64,000 nucleotides of DNA. Origin: Herbidospora daliensis. Its GTDB lineage: Bacteria; Actinomycetota; Actinomycetes; Streptosporangiales; Streptosporangiaceae. Location: positions 365,691 to 429,690 of the forward strand of contig NZ_BBXF01000001.1 in the NCBI RefSeq assembly GCF_001570585.1. Reading direction: 5' to 3'. A program made the position numbers and the translations under genes. Within the stretch, counting starts at the first letter, position 1. Every line of letters starts with the position of its first letter. The notes under the pieces were generated by a model. It did no database searches, had not been told where the DNA came from, and was given only the letters and a program-made list of their open reading frames with translations. Positions 38,395-46,349 of the stretch are shown here, piece by piece.

Positions 38395-39044
38395 GGGCGC
38401 CGCCTGGTCAGCCGGTAGGCGGCCAGCGCGGCGCCGAACCCCGAGTCGATGTTGACGACGGTGATGCCCGCCGCGCACGAGGTCATCATGGCCAGCAGGG
38501 CCGTCACGCCCTCCAGGGCCGCGCCGTAGCCGACGGACGTGGGCACGGCGACGACCGGCGTCTCCACCAGCCCGCCGACCACGCTCGCCAGCGCGCCCTC
38601 CATGCCCGCGACGACGATCACACTGTCGGCCTCGCGGAGGTCGTCCACCACGGCCAGGACGCGGTGGATGCCCGCCACCCCCACGTCGCGGATCACGGTG
38701 GTCTCCAGGCCGAGCGCGGTCGCCACGGCCGCCGCCTCGGCCGCCACCGGCCCGTCGGCGGTGCCGGCGGTGACCACGGCCACCCGGTGCCCGAGGAGCA
38801 GCGCCGGCCGCCACACCAGCAGCCGGGCCGCCTCGTCGTAGCGGCCGCCGGGCACGCGCTCGCGGACCTCGGCGGCGGCGTCGGGGTCGACCCGGGTCAC
38901 CAGAACGGGGCCGTCGTTGCGGCCGAGCAGCACCTCGACGATCCCGGCGATCTCTCCGGCCCGCTTGCCCGGCCCGTAGACGATCTCGGGCAGGCCCTGG
39001 CGCCGTTCCCGGTCGAGGTCGACCCGCGCGTACCCGATGTCCAC
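38391..39044 (-). CDS. larB: LarB, NaAD carboxylase/hydrolase of pincer cofactor synthesis
   Basis: 217 residues from GTG 39044, two bases after the larA stop. N-terminal ARVDLDRERRQGLPEIVYGPGKR, then an AIR-carboxylase (PurE-like) domain with VVTAGTADGPVAAEAA, RDVGVAGIHRVL and the core VVAGMEGALASVVGGLVETPVVAVPTSVGYG. It carboxylates the pyridinium ring of nicotinic acid adenine dinucleotide and cleaves the phosphoanhydride. The protein is slightly short at the N-terminus relative to others. Confidence 0.94.
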   Translation of the reverse strand: MDIGYARVDLDRERRQGLPEIVYGPGKRAGEIAGIVEVLLGRNDGPVLVTRVDPDAAAEVRERVPGGRYDEAARLLVWRPALLLGHRVAVVTAGTADGPVAAEAAAVATALGLETTVIRDVGVAGIHRVLAVVDDLREADSVIVVAGMEGALASVVGGLVETPVVAVPTSVGYGAALEGVTALLAMMTSCAAGITVVNIDSGFGAALAAYRLTRRRP

Positions 39045-39046
39045 CG

Positions 39047-40312
39047 CTACGCCCCCGCCAGGTAGGGGATGGTCATCGGCCCTTCGGGCAGCACGCACAC
39101 GCTGCCCGGCAGGCTCCGGACCGTCGCCCCGATGTCGTGGGTCTGCTCCAGGTGGGCGGCCGACAGGTCGGCGTCGCTCAGGTGGGAGGTGTGCACGATG
39201 ACCCGCGCGTGCCGCTGGATGCGCGCCTGGATCTGCACCTGCCACTGGTCGGGCACCGTCTCGGCGCGGGCCGAGATCTCCTCGAACAGCGCGTCGGGCG
39301 AGGCCGCGCCGGTCAGCGTCTCGCGGTAGGGGCCGTGGTCGGGGAAGCCGTCGCGGCACTCGGCCGCGCAGATGACCACGCCGCCCGGCCGCACGATCTG
39401 CGCGGCGGCGCTCATGCCCTTCACCGCCTGGTAGAGGTTCTGGTCGAGCGGGAACCCGGCGTTGGTGGTGACCACGACGTCGAAGGCCGCCGGCACGGGC
39501 CGCATCGCCGCCGCGCGGGCGGCGTCCATGGCGGCGGTGTGCATCGGCGTGAGGTCGCCGCCGAAGGCCTTGACGATCTTCTGTTCCCGGTTGAGCACGA
39601 CGTCGAGGGAGAAGGTGACGCCGGTGCCGGCCGCGATGGCCCTGACGTCGTCGTGGACGGGGTTGCCCTCGGTGACGCCCCACGTCGCGCGGGGGTCGCC
39701 GATGCGGGCCGCGTCGTGCAGGGTGAGCACGCTCTCCAGCGCGGCGAGCCCGGGGGCGACCAGCTTGGGGCCGCCGGAGAAGCCGGCGAAGAAGTGCGGC
39801 TCGACGAACCCCGTCGTGATCCGCACGTCGGCGTCGGCCCACTCGCGGTTGAGCCAGACCGGCACGTCCTTGCCGAACCGGCCCATCCAGCGCAGCGACG
39901 ACGCGTCGCGGGAGTCGTGGTTGACGATCCGCACGGAGTCGACGACGGCGTCGCCGAACATGGCGCGCAGCTCCTCCGGGGTGTTGCCCCGGTGGGTGCC
40001 GGTCGCCACCAGGATCACCACGTCGTCGAGCGACACGAGCCCGTCGAGCTCGTCGAGGATCGCCGGGATCATCAGGTGCCGGGGTTGCGGCCGGGTGCCG
40101 TCGCAGGCCGAGATCGCCACCGTCTGGCCGCGCCTCACCCGGTCGCGCAGCGGCGGGCCCGCGACGGGTTCGCGCAGCGCCCGGCGCACCTCGGCCGCCT
40201 CGTCGGCGACCGGCGGCCGGGCGACCGGCGTGATCACGGTGGTGCGGTCGGCGGGCATGTCCACCAGCAGGCCGTCCGTGCCGTACGCGAGGTCGACGAG
40301 CAGGCCGCTCAT
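39047..40312 (-). CDS. larA: LarA, nickel-pincer racemase (lactate racemase type)
   Basis: 421 residues from ATG 40312 (overlapping the SDR stop). Active-site signatures are complete: VATGTHRGNTPEE (catalytic His), VEPHFFAGFSGGPKLVAPGLA (second catalytic His and the cofactor-linked Lys) and LTLHDAARIGDP (Ni-binding His). LarA enzymes interconvert D- and L-lactate or related 2-hydroxy acids. Its place in the same message as the diketo-fuconate hydrolase, which yields L-lactate, points to lactate; related acids are possible. Confidence 0.92.
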   Translation of the reverse strand: MSGLLVDLAYGTDGLLVDMPADRTTVITPVARPPVADEAAEVRRALREPVAGPPLRDRVRRGQTVAISACDGTRPQPRHLMIPAILDELDGLVSLDDVVILVATGTHRGNTPEELRAMFGDAVVDSVRIVNHDSRDASSLRWMGRFGKDVPVWLNREWADADVRITTGFVEPHFFAGFSGGPKLVAPGLAALESVLTLHDAARIGDPRATWGVTEGNPVHDDVRAIAAGTGVTFSLDVVLNREQKIVKAFGGDLTPMHTAAMDAARAAAMRPVPAAFDVVVTTNAGFPLDQNLYQAVKGMSAAAQIVRPGGVVICAAECRDGFPDHGPYRETLTGAASPDALFEEISARAETVPDQWQVQIQARIQRHARVIVHTSHLSDADLSAAHLEQTHDIGATVRSLPGSVCVLPEGPMTIPYLAGA

Positions 40313-41046
40313 GACGTCGCCGGCCGCAGGCGCAGACCGGCCATCCCGCCGTCGACGGGCAGTTCGATGCCGACCGTCGACCCCGACGCCGGTCCCGCCA
40401 GGTAGGCGACGGCGTTCGCGACCTCCTCGGCGGCGACCAGGCGGCCGTGCGGCTGCCGCGCCTGGAGTGCGGCCCGCTCGGCGGCGGGGTCGGGGGCGGC
40501 GTCCAGCAGCCGGCCGATCCAGGGGGTGTCGACGGTGCCGGGCGTGACGCAGTTGACCCGGACGCCCTCGCGGACGTGGTCGGCCGCCATCGCGCGGGTC
40601 AGCGCGAGCACGGCCCCCTTGGAGGCGGAGTAGAGGGCCCGCTGGGGCAGCCCGGCCGTGGCCGCGATCGAGCAGACGTTCACGATCGCCGCGCTCGGCG
40701 ACTCGCGCAGGTGCGGCAGCGCGGCCCGGCTCAGCCGGACGATGCCCAGCACGTTGAGGTCCAGCACCCGCAGCCACTCGGCGTCGTCGTTGTCGGCGAC
40801 CGTGCCCTGCGCGCCGATGCCGGCGTTGTTGACCAGCACGTCGATGCGCCCGAAGCGGTCGGCCACCGCGGCGACCGCGCGCCGCACGGCGGCGTCGTCG
40901 GTCACGTCGCAGACGAACTCGGCGCCGGCCAGGTCGAGGACCGCCACCTTCGCGCCCCGGGCCGTCAGCTCCTCGGCGACCGCCCGGCCGATGCCGGAGG
41001 CGCCGCCGGTGACGATCGCGACCAGGCCGTCGAAGTCGCCGCTCAT
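40309..41046 (-). CDS. SDR, probable 2-keto-3-deoxy-L-fuconate dehydrogenase
   Basis: 245 residues. Rossmann motif TGGASGIGRAVAEEL (about residues 13-27), DVTDDAAV, NNAGIGAQG, catalytic Ser in NVCSIAATAGLPQR and YSASK. C-terminal GSTVGIELPVDGGMAGLR. Operon position between the FAH-family hydrolase and larA, both by ATGA overlaps, supports oxidation of 2-keto-3-deoxy-L-fuconate to the 2,4-diketo acid with NAD. Substrate is inferred from context. Confidence 0.88.
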   Translation of the reverse strand: MSGDFDGLVAIVTGGASGIGRAVAEELTARGAKVAVLDLAGAEFVCDVTDDAAVRRAVAAVADRFGRIDVLVNNAGIGAQGTVADNDDAEWLRVLDLNVLGIVRLSRAALPHLRESPSAAIVNVCSIAATAGLPQRALYSASKGAVLALTRAMAADHVREGVRVNCVTPGTVDTPWIGRLLDAAPDPAAERAALQARQPHGRLVAAEEVANAVAYLAGPASGSTVGIELPVDGGMAGLRLRPATS

Positions 41047-41891
41047 GCCTGCCCCATCCGCTGCCGCTGGCGTCCCAGTCCGTCGATCTCGACCTCGACG
41101 ACGTCTCCGGCGCGCAGGTAGGCGTCGGCCCCCCGGCCCAGGGCGACGCCCGCCGGGGTGCCGGTGTTCACCACGTCACCCGGTTCGAGCACCATGAACT
41201 GGCTGAGGTACCAGACGACGTGGTGGACGCCGAAGATCTGGTTCTTGGTGCTGCCGTTCTGCCGCAGCTCGCCGTTGACCCACAACCGCAGGCCGAGCGC
41301 CTGCGGGTCGCCGACCTCGTCGGGCGTGACCAGCCAGGGCCCCATCGGGTTGAACGTCTCGCACGACTTGCCCTTGTCCCACTGGCCGCCGCGCTCAAGC
41401 TGGAACTCCCGCTCGGAGACGTCGTTGACGACGGCGTACCCGGCGATGACCCCGGCCGCGTCCTCCGGGGAGGCGAGGTAGCGGGCCGTCGCGCCGATGA
41501 CGATCGCCAGCTCGACCTCGTAGTCGGTCTTGACGCTGCCGCGCGGCACCAGCACCTCGTCGTCGGGCCCGACCACCGTGTCCGGCGCCTTCATGAAGAC
41601 GACCGGCTCGGCCGGGACGGCCGCGCCGGTCTCCTCGGCGTGGTCGGAGTAGTTCAGCCCGATGCACACGACCTTCCCTGGCCGCGCGACCGGGGCGCCG
41701 ACCCGCTGGCCGGATTCGGCGCGCGGCAGGTCACCCGCCGCGAGGGCGGCACGCACCCGCTCGACGCCCCCTCCGGCGAGGAACGCGCCGTCGACGTCCG
41801 CCGTCAGCGACGACAGATCGAAGACGTTCCCCTCGGCGTCGACGACGCAGGGCCGTTCGGCTCCCGGACTCCCCAACCGGCACAACTTCAC
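41043..41891 (-). CDS. FAH-family hydrolase, probable 2,4-diketo-3-deoxy-L-fuconate hydrolase
   Basis: 282 residues from GTG 41891 (GAAGAAGG seven bases upstream; GTG 41909 is an alternative). N-terminal VKLCRLGSPGAERPCVVDAEGN, then the fumarylacetoacetase fold: CIGLNYSDHAEETG, metal-ligand region SVKTDYEVELAIVIG, YAVVNDVSEREFQ, DKGKSCETFNPMGPWLVTPDEVGDP. It would cleave the diketo acid to pyruvate and L-lactate. First gene of the hydrolase-SDR-larA-larB-larC operon, downstream of a consensus promoter. Confidence 0.9.
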   Translation of the reverse strand: MKLCRLGSPGAERPCVVDAEGNVFDLSSLTADVDGAFLAGGGVERVRAALAAGDLPRAESGQRVGAPVARPGKVVCIGLNYSDHAEETGAAVPAEPVVFMKAPDTVVGPDDEVLVPRGSVKTDYEVELAIVIGATARYLASPEDAAGVIAGYAVVNDVSEREFQLERGGQWDKGKSCETFNPMGPWLVTPDEVGDPQALGLRLWVNGELRQNGSTKNQIFGVHHVVWYLSQFMVLEPGDVVNTGTPAGVALGRGADAYLRAGDVVEVEIDGLGRQRQRMGQA

Positions 41892-41923
41892 GCCATTACC
41901 TTCTTCCACTCAGGGTCAGGGGG

Positions 41924-41952
41924 AAGCTAATTCGTATGACGTCTGACGTCAA
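41924..41952 (-). promoter_or_regulatory. Promoter and TGACGTC palindrome before the hydrolase-lar operon
   Basis: On the minus strand TTGACG (41952-41947), a 17-base spacer and TAGCTT (41929-41924) form a promoter 33 bp before GTG 41891. The perfect inverted repeat TGACGTC-T-GACGTCA (41937-41951) overlaps the -35 and spacer, an arrangement typical of repression by a dimeric regulator such as an FCD-type GntR protein. Confidence 0.65.
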
Positions 41953-42030
41953 GACGGTGCAGGCCTGACCCGAGACGGCGAAACGCCCCTTGAGATACTA
42001 AAAGGACTTTCGGCAACGAAGGGGATGACC

Positions 42031-43119
42031 ATGTCTTCCAGGACTTCTGCCGCCGCCTCCCCCCTCGGCAGCTGGGTGGGGACCGACTACGAGACCGTCG
42101 CCGAATTCGGCGACCTGATGCCGACTGGCGTGACCGTGACCGACGACGGGCGCCTGTTCGTCTCGTTCCCGAGGTGGGGGGACGACGTGCCCTGCACCGT
42201 CGCCGAGGTCGTCAAGGGGGAGCCGGTCCCCTATCCCGACCCCGAGTTCAACGCGTGGAGCCCGGGGGCCGCCGCGGAGACCCTGGTGTCGGTGCAGAGC
42301 GTGATCACCGACCCGGCCGGGCATGTGTGGCTGCTCGACACGGGCAGCCTGGCCTTCGAGCCGTGGCTGGAGGACGGGCCGAAACTGGTCGAGGTCGATC
42401 CGGCCACCGACCAGGTGGTCCGGGTGATCCGGCTCGACCCGGCGGCGGCCATCCCGACGACCTACCTCAACGACGTACGCTTCGACCTATCGCGGGGGCC
42501 GGGAGGGTATGCGTACATGACCGACTGCGCGCCCGAAGGGGCGCTGATCGTGGCCGACCTCGCCTCCGGGGAGACCTGGGCCCGGCTCCGCGGGCACGCG
42601 AGCACGTCGGCGGTGCCCGGGTTCAGCGCGATCGTGCAGGGGATCGTTCGAGAGGGCTACCGGGTCGGCGTCGACGGCATCGCGCTGAGCGCCGACGGCT
42701 CGCGGCTGTTCTACTGCCCGCTGTCGAGCCGGCGCCTCTACAGCGTGGCGACCGACGCCCTGCTCGACCGCTCCCTCGACGACGCCCAGGTCGCGGCCAC
42801 GGTCGTCGACCTGGGCGACAAGGGCGCCTCCGACGGCCTGGAGTCCGACGCCGAGGGGTTCGTCTACGCCACCGCCTACGAGCACAGCGCCGTCGTCCGG
42901 CGCGACCCCGGCGGACACTGGTCGACGCTCCTGCACGCGCCCGCCCTGCTCTGGCCCGACACCCTGGCGCTGGCGGCCGACGGCTTCCTGTACGTCAGCG
43001 TGAACCAGCTGCCGCGCAGCCCGCTGTTCAACGGCGGGATCGACACCCGGGTACCGCCCTACCAGGTCATCCGGGTCCAGACCGGCGCCCGCCCGATCCG
43101 CCTGACGGAGGAACGATGA
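42031..43119 (+). CDS. Beta-propeller protein (yellow/MRJP or SMP-30-like)
   Basis: 362 residues from ATG 42031, six bases after AAGGGG (ATG 42025 lies too close to it). Blade-like repeats: PTGVTVTDDGRLFVSFPRWGD, VQSVITDPAGHVWLLDTG, YAYMTDCAPEGALIVADL, VDGIALSADGSRLFYCPLSSRRLYSV, DGLESDAEGFVYATAYE and LLWPDTLALAADGFLYVSVNQL. It resembles major-royal-jelly/yellow proteins and the lactonase-like SMP-30 superfamily. No clear signal peptide. Divergent from the fuconate-hydrolase operon; a sugar-lactonase role is possible but unproven. Confidence 0.78.
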   Translation: MSSRTSAAASPLGSWVGTDYETVAEFGDLMPTGVTVTDDGRLFVSFPRWGDDVPCTVAEVVKGEPVPYPDPEFNAWSPGAAAETLVSVQSVITDPAGHVWLLDTGSLAFEPWLEDGPKLVEVDPATDQVVRVIRLDPAAAIPTTYLNDVRFDLSRGPGGYAYMTDCAPEGALIVADLASGETWARLRGHASTSAVPGFSAIVQGIVREGYRVGVDGIALSADGSRLFYCPLSSRRLYSVATDALLDRSLDDAQVAATVVDLGDKGASDGLESDAEGFVYATAYEHSAVVRRDPGGHWSTLLHAPALLWPDTLALAADGFLYVSVNQLPRSPLFNGGIDTRVPPYQVIRVQTGARPIRLTEER

Positions 43120-43964
43120 TCGTCGCCGGAGTCGACGGATCCCCGTCCGCGCTGGCCGCCGTGGACTACGCGGCCGCCGACGCCGCCCGCAGGAACACCT
43201 CGCTGCGGCTCGTGCACGTCCGCGAGACCTGGACGGGCATCCGGCTCAGCCAGCTGCACGACGTCGAGAACACCTACGGCGAGGAGGTCCTGGCCACCGC
43301 CGAGCGCCGCGCCCACGCGAGCGCGCCCGGCGTCTCGGTGACCACCGGCCTGGCGACCGGGGGCGTCGTCGCCCGGTTGCAGGAGGAGGCCGCCAAGGCC
43401 GACGCGGTCGTGATCGGCAGCCGTGGCACCGGCGGGTTCACCGGCATGATCCTCGGCTCGGTCGGCCTCGGGCTGGCCGGGCACACGCCCGGACCGGTCA
43501 TCGTGGTGCGCGAGCCGTCGCCGCCGGCGCACGGGCGGCTGCTCGCGGGCTACGACGGCAGCGAGGAGGCCGACGTCGCGCTGGAGTTCGCCTTCGCCGA
43601 GGCCCGCCGCCGCGGGGCCGCGCTCAGAGCGGTCTTCTCCTGGCAACCGCCGCCGTTCTCCTCGGTCGGCACCATGTACGACAACCTGATCCACTGCGTG
43701 TACGAGGAGCGCACCGGTTACGTCGAGGAGCGTTTCACCGCCTGGCGCGACCGGCACCCCGGCGTGCCGGTGGAGTACGCCAGCGTCTACGGCCACCCGG
43801 TGAACGTGCTGGCCGAGGAGTCGAAAGCGGCCGACCTGGTGATCGCGGGCTCACGGGGGCTCGGCGCCTTCGGCGCGGCCGTGCTCGGCTCGGTCGGCCA
43901 CGGCCTGCTCCACCACGCCCACTGCCCCGTCGCGATCGTCAGCTCGCCTGCCGGGTCGGCATGA
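43116..43964 (+). CDS. Tandem universal stress protein
   Basis: 282 residues with two UspA domains. Domain 1 is about 1-140 (IVAGVDGSPSALAAVDYAA, ATP-loop GSRGTGGFTGMILGSVG); domain 2 is about 145-282 (LLAGYDGSEEADVALEFA, GSRGLGAFGAAVLGSVG). Both carry the G-x2-G-x9-G-S nucleotide motif, so both may bind ATP. Coupled to the propeller gene by ATGA. Its 3' end overlaps the convergent SDR gene by 26 bp. Confidence 0.93.
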   Translation: MIVAGVDGSPSALAAVDYAAADAARRNTSLRLVHVRETWTGIRLSQLHDVENTYGEEVLATAERRAHASAPGVSVTTGLATGGVVARLQEEAAKADAVVIGSRGTGGFTGMILGSVGLGLAGHTPGPVIVVREPSPPAHGRLLAGYDGSEEADVALEFAFAEARRRGAALRAVFSWQPPPFSSVGTMYDNLIHCVYEERTGYVEERFTAWRDRHPGVPVEYASVYGHPVNVLAEESKAADLVIAGSRGLGAFGAAVLGSVGHGLLHHAHCPVAIVSSPAGSA

Positions 43965-44706
43965 TCGTGACCTGCTGCAGGTTGACCCTCGGCGGCAGCG
44001 AGGCCAGGAAGCCCACCGTCGCGGCGACGTCCTGCGGGGTCAGCCACTCCATGACCTCCCTGGAGCCCTCCAGCCAGGCCCGCACCCCCTGGTCGGTCAC
44101 GTGGTCCTGGAGTTCGGTGCCGACGATGCCGGGCTCGATCGCCGAGACCCGCACGTCCTTCCCGCCCAGCTCGGCGCGCAGGTGCCGGGACAGGTGGGTG
44201 ACGTAGGCCTTGGTCGCGGAGTAGACGGCGAACCCGGGCAGGACGTTCTGCGCCAGGATCGACGAGGTGTTGACCAGGTCGGCGACCCCGTTGGCGGCGG
44301 CCGACTCGACGAGCTGCGGCAGGAACGCCTCGACGGCGTTCATCAGCCCGGTCACGTTCAGGTCGATCTGGTGCCGCCACTGGTCGGCGGCCAGTTGTTC
44401 GACGGGCGCGGGCAACATCACGCCCGCGTTGTTGAAGAGCAGACCGGCCGGGCCCCACTCCGACCTGACCCGGCCGGCGGCCTCCCGCAGCGCCGCCGCG
44501 TCGGTCACGTCGGCCGCCAGCACCAGCGCCCGGCCGCCGCCGTCGGCGATGCGGGCGGCGAGGTCGTCGAGCCGGTCGGCCCGGCGGGCCACCAGGGCGA
44601 CGCGGGCGCCCAGGGAGGCGAGGTGTTCGGCGGTCGCGGCGCCGATGCCGCTGGAGGCTCCGGTCACCACGGCGATCCGGCCGTCGAGGTTCATCGAGAT
44701 TGACAT
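43939..44706 (-). CDS. Short-chain dehydrogenase/reductase
   Basis: 255 residues (ATG 44694 is an alternative start). TGASSGIGAATAEHL, LVLAADVTDAAAL, NNAGVMLPAPVEQL, NTSSILAQN and YSATKAY show an intact NAD(P)-binding fold and catalytic Ser-Tyr-Lys. The C-terminus (LASLPPRVNLQQVTIMPTRQ) is typical of classical SDRs related to clavaldehyde/serine dehydrogenases. Substrate unknown. It diverges from an XRE-family regulator gene that probably controls it. Confidence 0.9.
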   Translation of the reverse strand: MSISMNLDGRIAVVTGASSGIGAATAEHLASLGARVALVARRADRLDDLAARIADGGGRALVLAADVTDAAALREAAGRVRSEWGPAGLLFNNAGVMLPAPVEQLAADQWRHQIDLNVTGLMNAVEAFLPQLVESAAANGVADLVNTSSILAQNVLPGFAVYSATKAYVTHLSRHLRAELGGKDVRVSAIEPGIVGTELQDHVTDQGVRAWLEGSREVMEWLTPQDVAATVGFLASLPPRVNLQQVTIMPTRQAS

Positions 44707-44827
44707 GGGCCCAGCTCACCAGCCTCGGGAGGCGGCGGGCGGCGTACAGGGAGCCCTCTCCCGGCTGGTACTCGCAGGGCCACCCTGGACGACCTGGGCA
44801 GCCTCGACGCGGGGTGAGACTGGACGG

Positions 44828-45643
44828 ATGGACCGCAGTCACGAGACCGCCGACTTCCTGCGCGGCCGGAGGGCGCGGCTCCGTCCCGACGCGGCGGGCC
44901 TGCCCGGCGACGGGCGGATCCGCCGGGTACCCGGGCTGCGCCGCGACGAGGTCGCCCGGCTGGCCGGGGTCAGCGTCGAGTACTACACCCGGCTGGAGCA
45001 GGGCCGGGGCGGCAACCCGTCACCCGAGGTCGTCGCGGCCCTGGCCGAAGCGCTGCGGCTCGATCCGGCCGAGCGGGAGCACCTCGCCGACCTGCTGGGC
45101 CGCACCCCCGCTCCCACCCCCGCCACGCCCCAGCGGGTCAGATCGGGCCTGCACCTGATGTTGCGGAACCTCGACCGGGTGCCCGCCTACGTCATGGGCC
45201 GCCGGACCGACGTCCTGGCCTCCAACCGGCTGGCCCGCGCGGTCATCGGCGACTTCGACGCCCTCCCCGTGCCGCACCGCAACATCGCCCGGATCAGCTT
45301 CCTCGACCCGCAGGCCCGCGAACGGCTGGTCGACTGGGAGCAGTGCGCCCTGGAGACGGTGGCGACCCTGCGGCTGGAGGCCGGCCGCAACCCCGGCGAC
45401 CGGCGGCTGGCCGACCTGATCCGCGAGCTGACCCTGCGCTCCCCCGAGTTCGCGCGCTGGTGGGACGACCACCGCGTCTTCCGCCGCACCCACGGCACCA
45501 AACGGTTCCGCCACCCGATCGCCGGCGACCTGGAGTTCTTCTACGAGAACCTGCGCTCGCCCGACGACCCCGACCAGTCTCTGTGCGTCTTCAACGTCGA
45601 GCCGGGCTCCCCGACCGAACGCAACCTGCGGCTCCTGGCCTGA
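44828..45643 (+). CDS. XRE-family regulator with MmyB-like ligand domain
   Basis: 271 residues from ATG 44828. Helix-turn-helix about 8-75 (LRGRRARLRPDAAGL, RRVPGLRRDEVARLAGVSVEYYTRLEQGR, PSPEVVAALAEALRLDPAEREHL). The rest is the MmyB-like domain (NLDRVPAYVMGRRTDVLASNRLARA, SPEFARWWDDHRVFRRTHGTKRFRHPIAGDLEF). Such proteins usually control an adjacent divergent oxidoreductase, here the SDR at 44706, through the 121-bp region between them. Confidence 0.92.
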   Translation: MDRSHETADFLRGRRARLRPDAAGLPGDGRIRRVPGLRRDEVARLAGVSVEYYTRLEQGRGGNPSPEVVAALAEALRLDPAEREHLADLLGRTPAPTPATPQRVRSGLHLMLRNLDRVPAYVMGRRTDVLASNRLARAVIGDFDALPVPHRNIARISFLDPQARERLVDWEQCALETVATLRLEAGRNPGDRRLADLIRELTLRSPEFARWWDDHRVFRRTHGTKRFRHPIAGDLEFFYENLRSPDDPDQSLCVFNVEPGSPTERNLRLLA

Positions 45644-45644
45644 C

Positions 45645-46280
45645 CTACAGGCGTTCGGCGGCCCGCCGGGGGCGGCGCCTGACCCGGGAGACGACGAACC
45701 AGACGACGGCGAGCGCGACCACCACGATGACGACGTTCGACAGGATGCCCGCGTAGCCCTCGACGACGCTCCAGTTCTCGCCCAGGTAGTAGCCCGCGAG
45801 CACGAAGACGGTGTTCCAGATGGCGCTGCCCAGCGTCGTGAACAGCAGGAACGTCGCCATCGGCATGCGGGTGACCCCGGCCGGGATCGAGATGAGGCTG
45901 CGGAAGATCGGGATCATGCGCCCGAAGAACACGGTCTTGCGGCCGTGGCGGGCGAACCACGCCTGCGTCTTCTCGATGTCCGACATCTTGATCAGCGGCA
46001 ACCTGGCCGCCAGCCGCATCATGCGCTCTTCGCCGAGCATCGCCCCGATGCCGTAGAGGGCGACCGCGCCGACGACCGAGCCGACGGTCGTCCAGATCAG
46101 CACCGCCAGGAGCGACAGGTCACCCCGCGCGGCGGTGAACCCGGCGAGCGGCAGGATCGCCTCGCTGGGCAGCGGCGGGAAGAGGTTCTCCAGAGCGATG
46201 GCCAGCCCCGCGCCGGGCGCCCCGAGCGTCTCCATCAGTCCGATGACCCACCCGGCGAGACCGCCGAGGTCGCTGCTCAA
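45645..46280 (-). CDS. DedA family membrane protein
   Basis: 211 residues from TTG 46280 (GGGGGC upstream). DedA/SNARE-associated motifs: LENLFPPLPSEAILPLAGFTAARG, then GRMIPIFRSLISIPAGVTRMP (the F/Y-x-R...G...P signature), four or five membrane segments and a basic tail. DedA proteins act as lipid flippases or scramblases (for example undecaprenyl phosphate). It converges on the XRE gene with almost no gap. Confidence 0.93.
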   Translation of the reverse strand: MSSDLGGLAGWVIGLMETLGAPGAGLAIALENLFPPLPSEAILPLAGFTAARGDLSLLAVLIWTTVGSVVGAVALYGIGAMLGEERMMRLAARLPLIKMSDIEKTQAWFARHGRKTVFFGRMIPIFRSLISIPAGVTRMPMATFLLFTTLGSAIWNTVFVLAGYYLGENWSVVEGYAGILSNVVIVVVALAVVWFVVSRVRRRPRRAAERL

Positions 46281-46349
46281 TTGATGCCCCCTGGAATTCG
46301 GCTCCGTCCACGCTAGGGCCGCGAAGATCAGCGCCGGATCAGCGAGGCG

